From positions 99,215 to 163,214 of the forward strand of contig UESW01004382.1 in assembly GCA_900491605.1 (NCBI GenBank): a stretch of DNA of 64,000 bases. Reading direction: 5' to 3'. The stretch's first letter is position 1, and every line of letters begins with the position of its first letter. Source of the DNA: Calamus simplicifolius. Its lineage: Eukaryota; Streptophyta; Magnoliopsida; Arecales; Arecaceae. Made by a program: the position numbers and the translations under genes. Shown one piece after another: positions 34,453 to 46,500 of the stretch. A model generated the notes under the pieces. That model was not told the DNA's origin. It saw only the letters and a list, made by a program, of their open reading frames with translations, and searched no databases.

Positions 34453-37400
34453 CATAGTTGTCAGACCCGGCCTGAACATCAATCCGGCCAAGGGCTCGGG
34501 TCACTGGTTCAACTATTGGATCATTGGTTAAACTCTCGATTCAATTATTTTAATATAAAAATACTTTTATATTAATAAAAATAATTTTTAATAAAAAAAT
34601 TAAGGTCAACATGATAATAAACTTTAACATCTAATGCCATAAAAAACTTTAAATTATAATCATACAAACACATTAAACTAATAATTCAAAAGTGATATAT
34701 ATAACAATCTTTTAAAATTTAAATATAAAAAGTCAAAGTCATAATCTAAATACACTTGAAATCTACTAGCACCTGCACTAAAGAATTAAAATAAGAGTCA
34801 TCAAAGGTGTAAAATTTGGGTCAAAACTCAAAACCATTTGAGTCTCTTGAGTATGCATCGTAGGCTCTCGAGTCTTCTCACTATTAATATTTTGACCTCT
34901 ATCTCCATCACTGCCACTAGCACCATTAATTTCACCATAAGCATTATTTTTATCACTATCACGATGACCTCTACCATTAGAACCATGACCATTATTGCCA
35001 TCACCAATTCCATCATCATCATAATCATCCCAATTCAACAATCTTATAGATTAATATAGTATGATAAAGATAAAAATTAAATTTAATGTAAATAACATAA
35101 AATTTTAAAAATATAATTATCATCATCATTTGGAGTATCTTGAATTGCACATGATGCCAATTCATGATGAAATATATTGATTTCATTGGGTGTTAGAGTT
35201 GATGAGTCTTCTACTAACACCCATTCAGCATTTTCACTATATACTTCAAAGTCAATAGGGCCATAATTTCGACCCTTGATATGATTCTTACACAGCACAA
35301 TATCCAAACTCATAATACATATTATAAATAACATAATATGCAACAAAAGTTATATCAATTAAAATCATTACCTTTGTTGCAATCTTAAGTTGTAATGAAC
35401 ATAAACAAGGTCATTCAACCTTTGATGCTTCAGTCTAATTTATTTTTAAAATGGATATGCTAAAAAATGCTTCAATTTGTTCGCATCCAGATGCACTACA
35501 TGTTTGACTCAAAATATGGATGGCTAACTTTTGCAAATTTGGAGCACAACTTCCATAAGTGTTCCACCATTCATCTACATGAATTGACACATTCATTACA
35601 TAAAAATATAATAACAAATAAATGTTATAGTTAAAAAAGTGGATACACTTGGAGGTAAAAGGTTGCGATCATTAATCGCAGTCTTTCGACCAAAGTCATG
35701 AATAGCATCCCTAAATAGCATCATTTCACTTATAAGTTTGCTTTGTAGAGATGGATCACCATGTCCATATCTCTCAATCACATTTAAAAGTCTGAAAATG
35801 ATAAAATGGTGTTGTCTATCATCGATGCATCATATTGAAATAAGGATTAAAATAAAATCCTGCTACATGTAGTTTCCTATGCAACTATGTATCCCATTTG
35901 AACTGCAAGATATTTAGAAATGGTTGAACTACATTCTTTTTTCTTTAAATTTTCTTTTCATAACATCACTAGCATAATGGATAACTTCATAGATAATCCA
36001 TTGCAGGCCTATTATCACTATCAACAAGCTTTAATACCCGAACAAGTGGTTCCGTGAGCTACACAATCATTGAACTCTCACTCTAGAAGGTTGAATTTAA
36101 GACATCTTTAACAAATTTTTTTCCTTTGCTATATTCGGCATAGGATGAAGTCATCCATTCATTGGATGTCACCATCCGCATAAGTGCATCTTTGTTTGCC
36201 AATAAACTTGTAAGGCAATAAAATTTGTGGTAAATGGTGTGTTGGAGCTGGCCTAAGTATTTCTCTACCTCTAGTAAATTATCTCATCAAATATAAAGGA
36301 TAACAATGATTATACACATATTTAGTTATCCTAGATGCATGATCCACAACAAACTTACCAATGGTAATGTTTCAATATCAAATAACATAAGGTTAATACA
36401 GTGAGCCGCATAAGGAGATCAAAATAAAGTTGAAAACTCACACCCAATAATCGACCAGCGCCACATAATTCGAAGCATTATCAATGACCATATGCATAAC
36501 ATTTTCCTTCCCAACAAATAAAACTTCGTTAAACAATTTGAACAATATTTCAGCATTCTTAGTAGCATGTGATGCATCAACATATTTAAGAAAATAATAC
36601 CTCTTGGACAATATATAAAAAATTAATTAATGTCCTCTTTTCTTGATCTATCCACTCGTTCGCCATAATAGGCACCTATTTTTTTCAGTAGCCTGAAAGC
36701 TGTCCACAAATTCTTTACCTCATCAATAGTCTTACCCAATAGATGCCCCTGAATAGAATGATAGTTTGGTTCCTTATACCCGGGACCCATACTAGCAATA
36801 GCATCAATAGCAGGTTGATAGTACATAGATTTCGTGGCATTAAAAGGAATGCATGCATCAACCATCCATTTAGCAATAGCCAAATCACATCGTTCAATAG
36901 CATCTTGTTTTGCAGTATACTTTTTAAAGTAGGTTGTGCTCTTGGAGTGGTTTTAGGCATGAAATAACTTGCAATATTTGCAAGTTTTTTTCCTTTATCT
37001 TTATGATCTATCATGCTTTTTTTTCTATAAATTCAACCACATCATCATCCTCTATATATGGCCCTATATGCTTCCTTTTATGCATCCTATATGTAGGCTA
37101 AATGGGTTCACCTCATCATGTATTTCCTCTAATCTCTTTTTCTTTTCTATGATACTTTTTAAGCTTTGTATCATTTGATATTGAACATCAACATTAACTT
37201 TCTTACACCCATCCACCTCTCATTTTATCTTGATAAATGTTGTTTAACTCGATGAATACCCCCTCCAGCAATACTTATTACAAAACATGCATACTAACTT
37301 CACTTTTTTCGTATTTCATTCAATTTAGGAGCTTCTCTACAATAAGCCCATGCAGAATCCGTTCTCCCTCTAACACCACTAGCTAGATTGAGTAGAAGCT

Positions 37401-38683
37401 ATTCTAATAGAATCACATGTTGATGGAGTTGTAGCATTTTTATTTTTAGTCAGTACAAATACCAAATATGTAGAATTTATTAACAACATAATCACAACAT
37501 ATACTCAAATGCATAATTATACTCATCAATAATCCATCAATAATTTAAACATTATACAATCTATAATAAACCAAACTCATTACTAATCAAATACCAAACA
37601 TTATACAATCCACGATAAACCAAACTAATTTATGCATACTCATATTAAGTTCAATTTTTCAACCACGTTGAAGCAAGTAAAACTCAGCTCTTGAAAATCT
37701 CAGTTACGTGTTACTATGCTACTACTAATGTTGTTGCATTAAAAAAAAACTAAAATTAATCAGAATGGCAGAACAGGTATGAGAGAGCATAAAAGAACAA
37801 TTAATTTTTTTTTTTTGTTGATTAAAGGAGAGAGCATAAAAAAAAAAAATATACACATTCAATTTGCTCCTGACATTGATAAGAATGTAAAGAATAATAT
37901 CAAAGCATCACTGTGCTTAATCTTCCATGACAGCATGGCGTATGACAATGAGATGAATATATATATATATATCAAGGGAGGACCGAGAGGTACGTTGAAA
38001 AGAATTGAAATGCATTTCACCACTCAAAGTAGTTACAAATTCATTCTTCCTGAAAGAAACAAAAGGCTTTGTACCACAAAAAAAAAAACAAGAAACAAAA
38101 GATAAGTGGCGGATAAAAAAACTAGAAAAGGTTGCCAAAACTAGCAGATAAGGTGAAGCCAGTCTACCGCTTTACACCATAATCAGTGGATAAAAAAAAA
38201 AAACTATTCAACACTAGCTACCAGCGGATAAAAATAGAAGTATTGAAAGTTTTAATACCAGTAGAAATTATCTGCGATAAGATCAGGAACGATTGGTATG
38301 ACACTAAAGTAGTAAAGCGAACTAGCGAAGGGAAGACCGAAAGTTTAGAAGAGGGGGGCATCAGGCGTAAATCGTGGCAGAATAAAGCCATGAACAATGA
38401 TGAAACTCATAGCTCAAAAGTCGGAAGGGGAGAAGGGCGACGTCATAGGCGGTGAGCAGCAGAAAATTCAGCAAATAAGAGTAGAGGGCCAAAGAATTTG
38501 AAACAGCAATGCGACTTTGACAAGCCCATAATTTTATTCGGTTTAGATTGGGTTAACAGGTTCACCGATGAATTGAATGAATTGATCAAATTATTTTAAA
38601 TATTTTATACATCTAATTTTATATTAGAATTGGATTGACTTAACCTTCGAGTTTTAGTTACGATCGTGATTTTGACAACTATG
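34453..38683 (-). mobile_element. Decayed hAT-type DNA transposon
   Basis: An 11-bp exact inverted repeat, CATAGTTGTCA at 34,453-34,463 and TGACAACTATG at 38,673-38,683, brackets a 4.2-kb region that contains hAT transposase remnants on the minus strand. Subterminal sequence on both sides shares GGTTAA-type words. I could not find a convincing 8-bp target-site duplication, so the exact ends are provisional. Confidence 0.6.
34778..37410 (-). pseudogene. hAT-family transposase remnant (BED, DUF659, dimerisation domain)
   Basis: On the minus strand, in order, are: a BED-type zinc finger (SAWAYCREAPKLNE, VCMFCNKYCW, about 37,360-37,260); CKKVNVDVQYQM; SYFMPKTTPRAQPTLKS (about 36,970-36,910); AIAKWMVDACIPFNATKS and YYQPAIDAIASMGPGYK (about 36,885-36,770); DUF659 with FLKYVDASHATKNAE, VIDNASNYVA and PYAAHCINLML (about 36,590-36,390); the C-terminal block WWNTYGSCAPNLQKLAIHIL and LSQTCSASGCEQIEAFFS (about 35,590-35,455); NYGPIDFEVYSENAEWV (about 35,270-35,220); and a Gly/Asn/Asp-rich tail (35,030-34,900). 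Frameshifts and stops interrupt it throughout. It would have been a DNA-cutting transposase. Confidence 0.8.
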
Positions 38684-38872
38684 CAGCGTACCACTCATTT
38701 CATCTACTTCACACTCCATCGACCATCATCTTTGTGCGAGTAATAGAGACCCAATTAAGCCATCCATTTGATCAACTTAAAAGACTTTCCGCATCTCATG
38801 CCGTCAAATCTCTCCTGAGCTTCCTCTTCTTAAGAACCGAAACCAAACAAGAAACGCTCGGAGCTATGTATT

Positions 38873-39287
38873 TAGGGTTGTAATTGAGCCGAGTCGCTTA
38901 CAAGCTACTCGAGGCTCGGCTTAATAAAAGCTTATTTGTATTTGGCTCGTCATGTAAATAAGCTAATTTTGAGCTTCATTTTAAAGCTCGTTTAATAAAC
39001 AAATCGAGTTTAAGCATATAGATAAATTAAGCTTTTTTTTTTCCTCTGAAATCGTGCTTTAAGTGAGCTTTTGTTTTTGTTTTTTTATGAAACAAGCTAT
39101 TTTGAGTTGAGCTTATCGAACTTTTTTTATATTAAATGAATAAGTTTAAACTTTTTTAATCAAACTTGAGTCAAATTCAAATAAAATTCTTTTAATTTAA
39201 ATGTACTCAAGCTTAAGTATTTCTCGACGAGCGAAGCTTAAGCATCGTAAAACTTGGCTCGGCTCAGCTCGGCCCAATGCAGCCCTA
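38873..39287. mobile_element. Small hAT-like MITE upstream of the BSD gene
   Basis: The left end TAGGGTTGTAATTGAGCCGAG and the reversed right end TAGGGCTGCATTGGGCCGAG match at 16 of 20 positions when aligned with one gap. The 415-bp interior is AT-rich with GGCTCG/CGAGCC words at both ends and no ORF. No clear 8-bp target-site duplication is visible. It ends 180 bp before the start codon of the BSD-domain gene and so lies in its promoter region. Confidence 0.6.
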
Positions 39288-39437
39288 TCTGCACTCCAAA
39301 CTTACCAGATCTAAGCATCTTACGCCGTCCATTTAAAGTCGTCAATATCTAACGCTCTCGCCACCACTGAATTCTTCGATCGCGATCTCGACTTCTCTCT
39401 CAACGCCACCCTCCTCCTCCTCATCTTCCCGGAATCC

Positions 39438-39458
39438 TAACCCTAGCCCTAACCCTAA
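39438..39458 (+). promoter_or_regulatory. Telo-box motifs in the BSD gene leader
   Basis: AACCCTAG (39,439-39,446) and AACCCTAA (39,451-39,458) sit just upstream of the ATG at 39,467, after a C/T-rich stretch. AACCCTA boxes near start sites are common in plant genes of the translation and cell-growth machinery. A role here is an inference. Confidence 0.55.
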
Positions 39459-39466
39459 TTCTCTCC

Positions 39467-40894
39467 ATGGATTTCTTTAAATCCGTATTCGCCGCCGATT
39501 CCGATCCCGATTCCGATCCAGATACCTCGGATTCCCCCCTGCAGCAGAAATCCCCACCGGGCTCCCCCCACCGCCTGCCGGACGACGAGGAAGAAGCGCC
39601 GGCCACCGGCGGCGGAGGCGGCGGGGCGTGGAGTTTCGGGGGGCTCATCAAGACCATCGCCTCGAAGAAGGAGTTCGGGTCCTTGATCGAGACCTACCGG
39701 CGGGACCTGGAGGAGTTCGGCTCCGGCCTCAAGAAGGAGACGGAGGCGATCCGGGACGCCGCCAGCCGCGCCGTCCAGAACCTCCCTGGATCCCTTGAGG
39801 CCGGCGCCTCCGTCGCTCAGGAGTCCCTCGAGTCTGTCGGCCAGGCCTTCGACGACCTCGGCGACACCGTCTGGCGAGGCACTGCTGAGATCATCTCCCA
39901 GAGTAAAGAAGCCCTTCTCGCCGTGGAATCCGAAGGCAATTCCCCCGATCCCTCTTCCATGGACGTCAGTCCGCGGAATCCGGCCGGTTCTTCGAGGAGG
40001 TACAGCCGGTTTGATGCACAGGTCCTCGCGATCCAGTCGGATCCGAGCACGTTCTCGGATGAACCGGAGGATGCGGAAGATTTCAAGCAGTGGAGATCGG
40101 GATTCCAATTGGCGGAAAAGGAGGAGGAGATTGAGAATTTATGCTATGAGAACGGGGCTCTAGAGGGATTTCTCAAAAAGTTCGTGCCTTCTGTTGTGGA
40201 TTATGATACCTTCTGGAGCCTGTACTATTATAGGGTTCATAAGCTCAAGCAGGCAGAAGATGCCAGGGCGAAGCTTGTCAAGAGGGTGATTTCGAGAGAA
40301 GAGGATGAGGAGGATTTGAGCTGGGAGGTTGATGATGAGGAAGAAGAAGAAAAGAGGGAACAAAGTAAAGAGGAAAAGAAGGAAGAAAAGAAAGAGGAAA
40401 AATGGGAGAGCCTAAAGAAAAAGTTGTTAAAGTAGAAGAAAACAAAGATGTAGAAGAAAAGGTAACAAAGAAAGAAGACACCACTTCACAATTGCTAGAG
40501 GAGAAGAAACCTGTAGAGGTGTCTCAAGATGAAAACTTGGGAGTATCAGCAGTGATGACGAGAAGGAAGTGCCATCAACTGCAGAGAAGGCAGGGTCAAA
40601 AATGAGGAACTCACCTTCAAGACAGATGATGACACAGTGCCTGAGGCAAAGATGGAAAGTGGAGGTTCAGGCAAGGATAGTGATGTTTCAGTGGTGTCAA
40701 GGCCTTCTATGCCAGAGGAAGATGATCTTGGATGGGATCAGATCGAAGATCTCGGAGAGCATGATGATAAGAAAATTAGTAATTCAAGTGGAAGTCCTCT
40801 CAAGGCGGATATACGCAAGAGACTAAGTGTTGCAGAAGATGATGAGGATCTCAGTTGGGATATAGAAGATGATGATGAGCCTGCCAAGCCATGA
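39467..40894 (+). CDS. BSD-domain-containing protein (intronless; three frame slips in the C-terminal tail)
   Basis: BSD domains (named for BTF2-like factors, synapse-associated proteins and DOS2-like proteins) are three-helix modules. The molecular role of plant members like this is not settled. The start is the ATG at 39,467 (context TCTCCATGG). The first 310 codons read cleanly: an acidic N-terminus, an amphipathic block (FGGLIKTIASKKEFGSLIET) and the BSD domain (about residues 190-258: FKQWRSGFQL, GFLKKFVPSVVDYDTFW, YYRVHKLKQ). The Glu/Lys-rich tail then slips by one base near 40,395-40,405, again near 40,548 and again near 40,600. The frame is thus restored, and it ends ...EDDDEPAKP at 40,894. 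The three slips are each equal to one missing base, so sequence error is likelier than pseudogenisation. Expected length is about 476 aa. The motif DL(S/G)W(D/E) occurs three times (EDLSWEV, DDLGWDQI, EDLSWDI). The DDLGWDQI copy fits the W-x-x-I pattern of Atg8-interacting motifs. Confidence 0.87.
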
Positions 40895-40981
40895 TTCAAG
40901 GGTATAATAATGTTGGTATCCTATTTATTATTTTCCTTTGTACTTTTGTGTTTCTTGTGCAAAATGTGTAGCTGCACTGCC

Positions 40982-40987
40982 AATAAA
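40982..40987 (+). terminator. Poly(A) signal of the BSD gene
   Basis: AATAAA lies 88 bases after the stop codon, in a T-rich 3' region. Confidence 0.55.
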
Positions 40988-40989
40988 AT

Positions 40990-42930
40990 CTTTAGTCACG
41001 TTGTCCATTTTAAGGTGAATATTCATTCCTATATGTTGTTATGTTCAGGGTTCCAAAGTGGTTTGTGGTTCTTTGTTCACTCTTCTTGCCTTTTTGGTGT
41101 TTGGATAAGCATAATCTATTTGTGGTTGTTTTCTTGTAACTTAACTGTAAGTAGTGGGAAGTTTTAGTTAAAAAGAAAATTTTATGTTTGTTTTCTTTAG
41201 TTGTGATTTTTTTCATATTTCTACTGCTAAAAATATTTGATGAACTTCAAGCCTACCTTTTGATTATCTGTCTAGTGTCAATATGGGATGTCTATTGCAA
41301 GTGAACTTCCTATTAATATTGTTGTGCACTATAAATTTCGTGTAGTTTTACTCATTATAGGTAATACTGGACCCCCTTACCAAGGACCTATGTGTAAATT
41401 GTTATAAACAATTTCTGAATGGTATAGAACATGTCTATGCTTGTTACTTTGTAGGTTTCAAAATAGTATCATGGCTGAGAAATCAATTTTTGATATTTAA
41501 CTTTCAGTTTGTTTTAGTGCATCGACAAGTGAACTTCCTTTTTATATCATTGTACACTATAAATTTTATTAAGTGAATTTTTAAAATATTCTTATTTACT
41601 ATGCTGGATCTATCTAACAGTGTAGTTGTAGATTGTTACAAATGGATTGTACATGATACCAGACATGTAAATCATGTAAATTGCGGCACATTCTTTTATT
41701 TCTTTAAGTTTCTTCCTGATACTCTGTAGGTGTCAAACCTGTCTCTTACAAAATGTTATTATTTTCCGTGAAGTCAGTGTCTTGGTACTTAAGCTTCATT
41801 TATGTTAGTGCATGCACATTTTTAGATACCATAAGAGTAGCCACACTATTTTGGTATGCATCAAAGCATTGCTAATGTGCATCATGTGATAATGGCCACA
41901 AGAAGATATTTTGGTCCTCTGTTTAAAGAGTTTTTAAATTCAAATAATTACTCCAAGATTAAAAAAACGCCTTCTCCTATTTGACATATGACTGCAGCCA
42001 CTGCTAATACTATTATTTCAATCACAAAATTAATGGTGTTATATGAGCTTTGTGCAATCTCAACTGTTGGTTATATACATTAAGTCTATAGTTTGGCACT
42101 GCTTCATTTATGTCTAGATAGTGGCATTCAGCTGAGATAGTGGTAGCCGACCACAAAATTAGATGAGTTGAGTTGAGTTGAGATAGTGGTGTTCAGCTGC
42201 TGCATTTAATAGTAAATTGGTGCTAAAGACTCATTTTTCTTTCTGGATGTCTTTGTCTAGGATATTTAGTATGTATGGTTTATTTTAGAGTTCTGTACCA
42301 TTTGATCTTTTTTTGTGTTCATATGCTTCCTTGTTAGGCAACACGTGTGTGATGACCTTGCCTTTTAAAGAGGGGACATTAATATGATGATATCATCCAG
42401 TTGTTTGTTATATTTTACTTCTATACTCATTTAATTTCTAAGCATGTCATCTGATAGCTTAGTATTTAACTGAACCCCATGCTTTGTTTTGGCATTCATA
42501 TTATATTGATCCATAATCTAGTTTCCTATCCTATAAGTTTCTTTTAACAAACAGAATTGACACAGTCCATACAGCAGCAGCAGCAGCATTTCAGTCACTG
42601 CCTCACAGCGTATAAAGTTCAATAGATAAATCACTAACTTGTGCCACTTATCATGTCTATATGCTAATAACAACAACGTTTGATTGCACAACGCACATAA
42701 TGCTAGTCCAATGTGGTTAAAATTATTCTGGTTAGCTTTCGTAACTGCTTTGAAGAGAAGAAAGTTGAATGATTAATTACCATTGAAGATTAAAGTAGTT
42801 TGGAGTTAAATAAAATAATTAATTGAAAATATAGGGAAGGATATTTCTTTAACATATATACTGACAATTGGTGGATTATTGGGATTAAATATGTACTTCT
42901 TCAACTTCTTTGTGTTATTTTATGGCATTG
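40990..42930. other. Intergenic DNA downstream of the BSD gene
   Basis: AT-rich, T-rich on the plus strand. No gene recognised. It contains a short CAGCAG run near 42,573-42,588 and an RTE tail micro-insertion at 42,144-42,179, listed separately. Confidence 0.6.
42134..42189 (+). mobile_element. 36-bp RTE LINE tail insertion with 10-bp target-site duplication
   Basis: GAGATAGTGG occurs at 42,134-42,143 and again at 42,180-42,189. Between them are 36 bases that begin TAGCCGACC and end in GAGTTGAGTTGAGTT, the tail of the RTE family seen at 29,320-29,376. The structure is that of an extremely 5'-truncated LINE insertion. Confidence 0.75.
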
Positions 42931-43545
42931 TTATCAAATTCTGATCGGATCGGACCAACCAGTCCGACTAGTGAACCAGATGCCTGTTGGATTCTTTAAT
43001 TGGACCCGTTATATAATTGACTAGGTCGAAACCAGATGAATTGGCTAGGTTTTTATTGACTCTGTAACCTGTGAACCAGTAAAACTGGATTGGTCTTTTC
43101 ATGCTCTTTAAAATTACTTTTTGATCAATATAATTTAATTATCAATGTTTCTCTTTAGGGGACTTTTTGGTCTTTTAGGCTTAAATCTTTTGTGGATATG
43201 TACTTTATGAATGGTTTTGTATCTTTGTTATGCTTTTATCGTACTTGTAAATTAGTATTATTATGTTTTTAGAAATTTGAGATTAATTTCAAGGGTTAGT
43301 GTGGATATTACATTCTATTGTAGTTTTAATAACGTAATTTCAAAGATTTAGATTTTAAACTAACTAAATTAAATGAATTTTTCAAGGAAATTATCATTAT
43401 TTATCATTAAGGTTTTTTTTCCTAATTTTAATTGTTTTTTAATTATTTATGCGGCTTGATCATTGATCCCCTAGTTGGACCATTGAACCATTGACCCAAT
43501 TTCTCAATTGAGTCGATATTTATTTTGGTTCTAATAACTATGGAT
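42930..43545. mobile_element. Possible non-autonomous hAT-like element
   Basis: GCATTGTTATCAAAT (from about 42,935) and the reverse complement of CTAATAACTATGG (ending about 43,542) form a weak terminal inverted repeat that resembles the CATAGTTGTCA terminus of the hAT element at 34,453. Subterminal sequence at both ends is rich in GGACCAACC, GTGAACCAG and CATTGAACC type words. No ORF and no verified target-site duplication. Confidence 0.4.
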
Positions 43546-46500
43546 TTAGGGCCATGGGAAACTTGTACCTTAGTTTCTTATGATAAAATGTGAAGAGTAA
43601 GGTCTATTTTGGACAGGCAATAAAGCTTTCGCTAGTCAAGCTTCCAATGAAAAAGTTGTTTGCTATTTGGTAACTGCATTTCTAAAATGCTGAGAAATTT
43701 TACCATTTGTTTGGTAATCAAATTAAGAAATTGCTTTAATAACAAGAAATGATAATAAGGAAAATTGTATAGTACTTTCAATTAAAACTATTATCATAAA
43801 GTATTCTTATTTATAAATTATTTATTTTGATATTTTAATCTTAAAATATGATAATAATCTTTACATTTTTATAAAAAGCTCATAATATTATGTAATAGCA
43901 TTATAGCATAATAATATTATGATAAATATGAGGTAGAATTGGCTACATTTGAATATAGCTAAGTTCAAGATTCAGTTACGTTTCTCACCCTTAAATCTAC
44001 ATGGATTCCAAAAAATCCATTTTTTCCACTTTTTTTATCTTTGGGATTTGTGAATTTTGTGAATTTAAGGGTCCAGGAGGTGATCGGATCTAGAGTTGGC
44101 TACATTCAGATGTAGCCAAGTCTACCTATAATCTCTAAGATCTTATGGAATTTTATTAAAATGAAAATAAATTTTGATGTGTCTTAAGTTGAGCTTTTGC
44201 CCTAAAGCTTCCAACTAGAGGAGTTTTTGGAGGAGCAAGAAAGCTATTTAAAAATTTTTACCATTCATTTCAAAACCATCCAAAAGCACTTTTTGGCACC
44301 TCAAAAGCAAATGCCAGTTATAGCCTAAGAAGTGGATGGTCACACTATATTGTAGGATTTTATTTTCTAGAAAAATTTTCAACTTTTATGTGGTCTTATG
44401 TGCTTCAACCTTTACATTTAAGATCTTTAAATATGACATATAGTTTATTTTGTCAAAAGTTTCTTTGCATTAATATGAGGGACATGTTGACAGAGGTTGT
44501 TGCTGGTTTTCTTCATCACTTTTGACTAAGGTGATATACTCCACTGGTTTTGAATATGAAACATTATATACTGATTCCTCACATTCTTTTGAGATGGGAT
44601 TGTGCAATTGTACTTAATGGGCCTTGTTTAGCCTATACATATACCATATGACTTGTAGCATATCCTGATGGGCGTTCCATACAAGAGTTACGACATTCAA
44701 GAGTGTTCCATACAAAAGTCACCATTTTCAAGAGAATAACCATGAAGGGTGGAGGGAGGAGCATTTGGAATTGGTTAATTTGGATAACATGTGTGAGACA
44801 AAAAGCAATGACCTGTTGTTCTTTGGAAGCTTGGAAAATACAGCATTGATAATTTTACAGTTGTGGAGATTATATGGGAGGAATAATGATGAAGATTGGT
44901 GGGAGATTATGGGGAGCTTGGTTGGGAGGCCTTGCTTGAGGTTGTCTTGTTCTGTCTCAAGCTACCTCGAGTTTGGCTAGATAGGCATGAGTGAAAGCAA
45001 GGGGCTGAGTGGTAATCGTTTTCAAGGTGATGGCAATGATATGGTAGAGGGAGGCAATGACGACCCTGGTAGTTGATTATGTGGATCCAATGATGATCCT
45101 GGTGCGAAAGGCAAACAGCGGTGGCAGCAGCGGTCGCAGCCGCAGCAGCAGCAGCAGCAGCATGGAGTGGGTAAAAGCTTGGAATTCGAGGTTGACACGA
45201 CACAGCAGCTTGAGAGGCATTAAGCCCTAGATCTTTGTGTTCCTGCCATGGCCTGTAAGAACGGATAGATGCATATGTGCAAGCGAGCAAGAGAATACTG
45301 GGGAGGGAGGAAGAGCCAGATATGAGAGAAGGGAGGAAAGGCAGGATAGTATGGGGGATTCACAAGGATTAGGTTGCTAGGGGTTGCACACTTGGGGTGT
45401 TCGCTAGGATTAGTCTGATAGGGGTTGCACTGTGTTCTTAAGGGGTTGCATATGGGGATCCATGGTCCAAAAGATTATTCTTTTATATAATATACCTACT
45501 AGCATAAGAATAAAGTGGTGGTTATTATTAAACACTGAAGTAAACACAGGGATTATCATCAATTTCTTGTTTAATTACGTATATACATTAATATTTACTT
45601 CCGTTTGCTAGTTGGAGCTATGTTGAGCCAAGTACTATTGAGATGATCATAACTCATAGCCACCTCATGTATATTTTTTGAGCAGTGGATCTGAACTTGG
45701 TTTATCTTGTTTATTAACTGATAGCTCATTTCAAGATGGAACATAAGATTCTCACTCGCTGCTCATTTGTTTGACACTTAACTAACAACATCCAGGGTAC
45801 CTTGTTATCTTATTATACCATGCCCTTGGTTCAAGATGTTTTCTATTATTACCATGCGAACATTAAACTTTTATTTACTTCTCGATGCATGAAATTGTTA
45901 TTTACAATCTTTGCTTCTATAATCCATTGCACATTTCTTTGAAAATTTTCAAGAAACCAATTGAGCATTTTGTCTTCTATTCTATCCATCAGATTATCCA
46001 ATCTTAATTATTATTGTTTTCTTGCTCCCTCCTTTCCTCCAATGTAGATCTCTTCACTCTCATGATCTCTCTTCAACTTCCCTGTTCCTTCTATACCGTT
46101 TCACTAATATTCTTGGGGACATGAATTTGTTAGATTATTTGGTTTCCAAAAAGAAAAAAGAAAAAAATCTAGGCTTCTTTTTAACCGGCATCCACGTTTG
46201 TGTTATCTTCATGTAAGTTGTCAGTCTGTAAACAAGGGTTATTATTACCTTGACCTATTTCTTAGGTGTTGAAGCATTAGAAGATAAGATTTAAGCTGTT
46301 TCATCTTGAAGTTTTTCGCATTATTTTCTAGACTAACTCGAGATAAAATGTCGTGCATGGTTACAAATGGGTCGGGTTGGATCATGCATGATTGCAATTC
46401 GATTCGATTTAATGTTTGAATCTTGATTTTGAATCAGGATTCAATCCATTGGCTGGTTGGGTTGAGTTTATGAAAGAAACTTTAAAGCTTTCGATGATAA

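Noticed and set aside
34838..35059. Plus-strand Thr/Ile-rich open frame
   Set aside because: It is antisense to the Gly/Asn/Asp-rich tail of the hAT transposase remnant.
39455..40108. 217-codon minus-strand open frame over the BSD gene
   Set aside because: It is an antisense shadow of GC-rich coding sequence, with no recognisable domain.
44907..45290. 127-codon minus-strand open frame with an Ala run
   Set aside because: It arises from a CAG/GCC repeat, is low-complexity, and has no promoter or family evidence.
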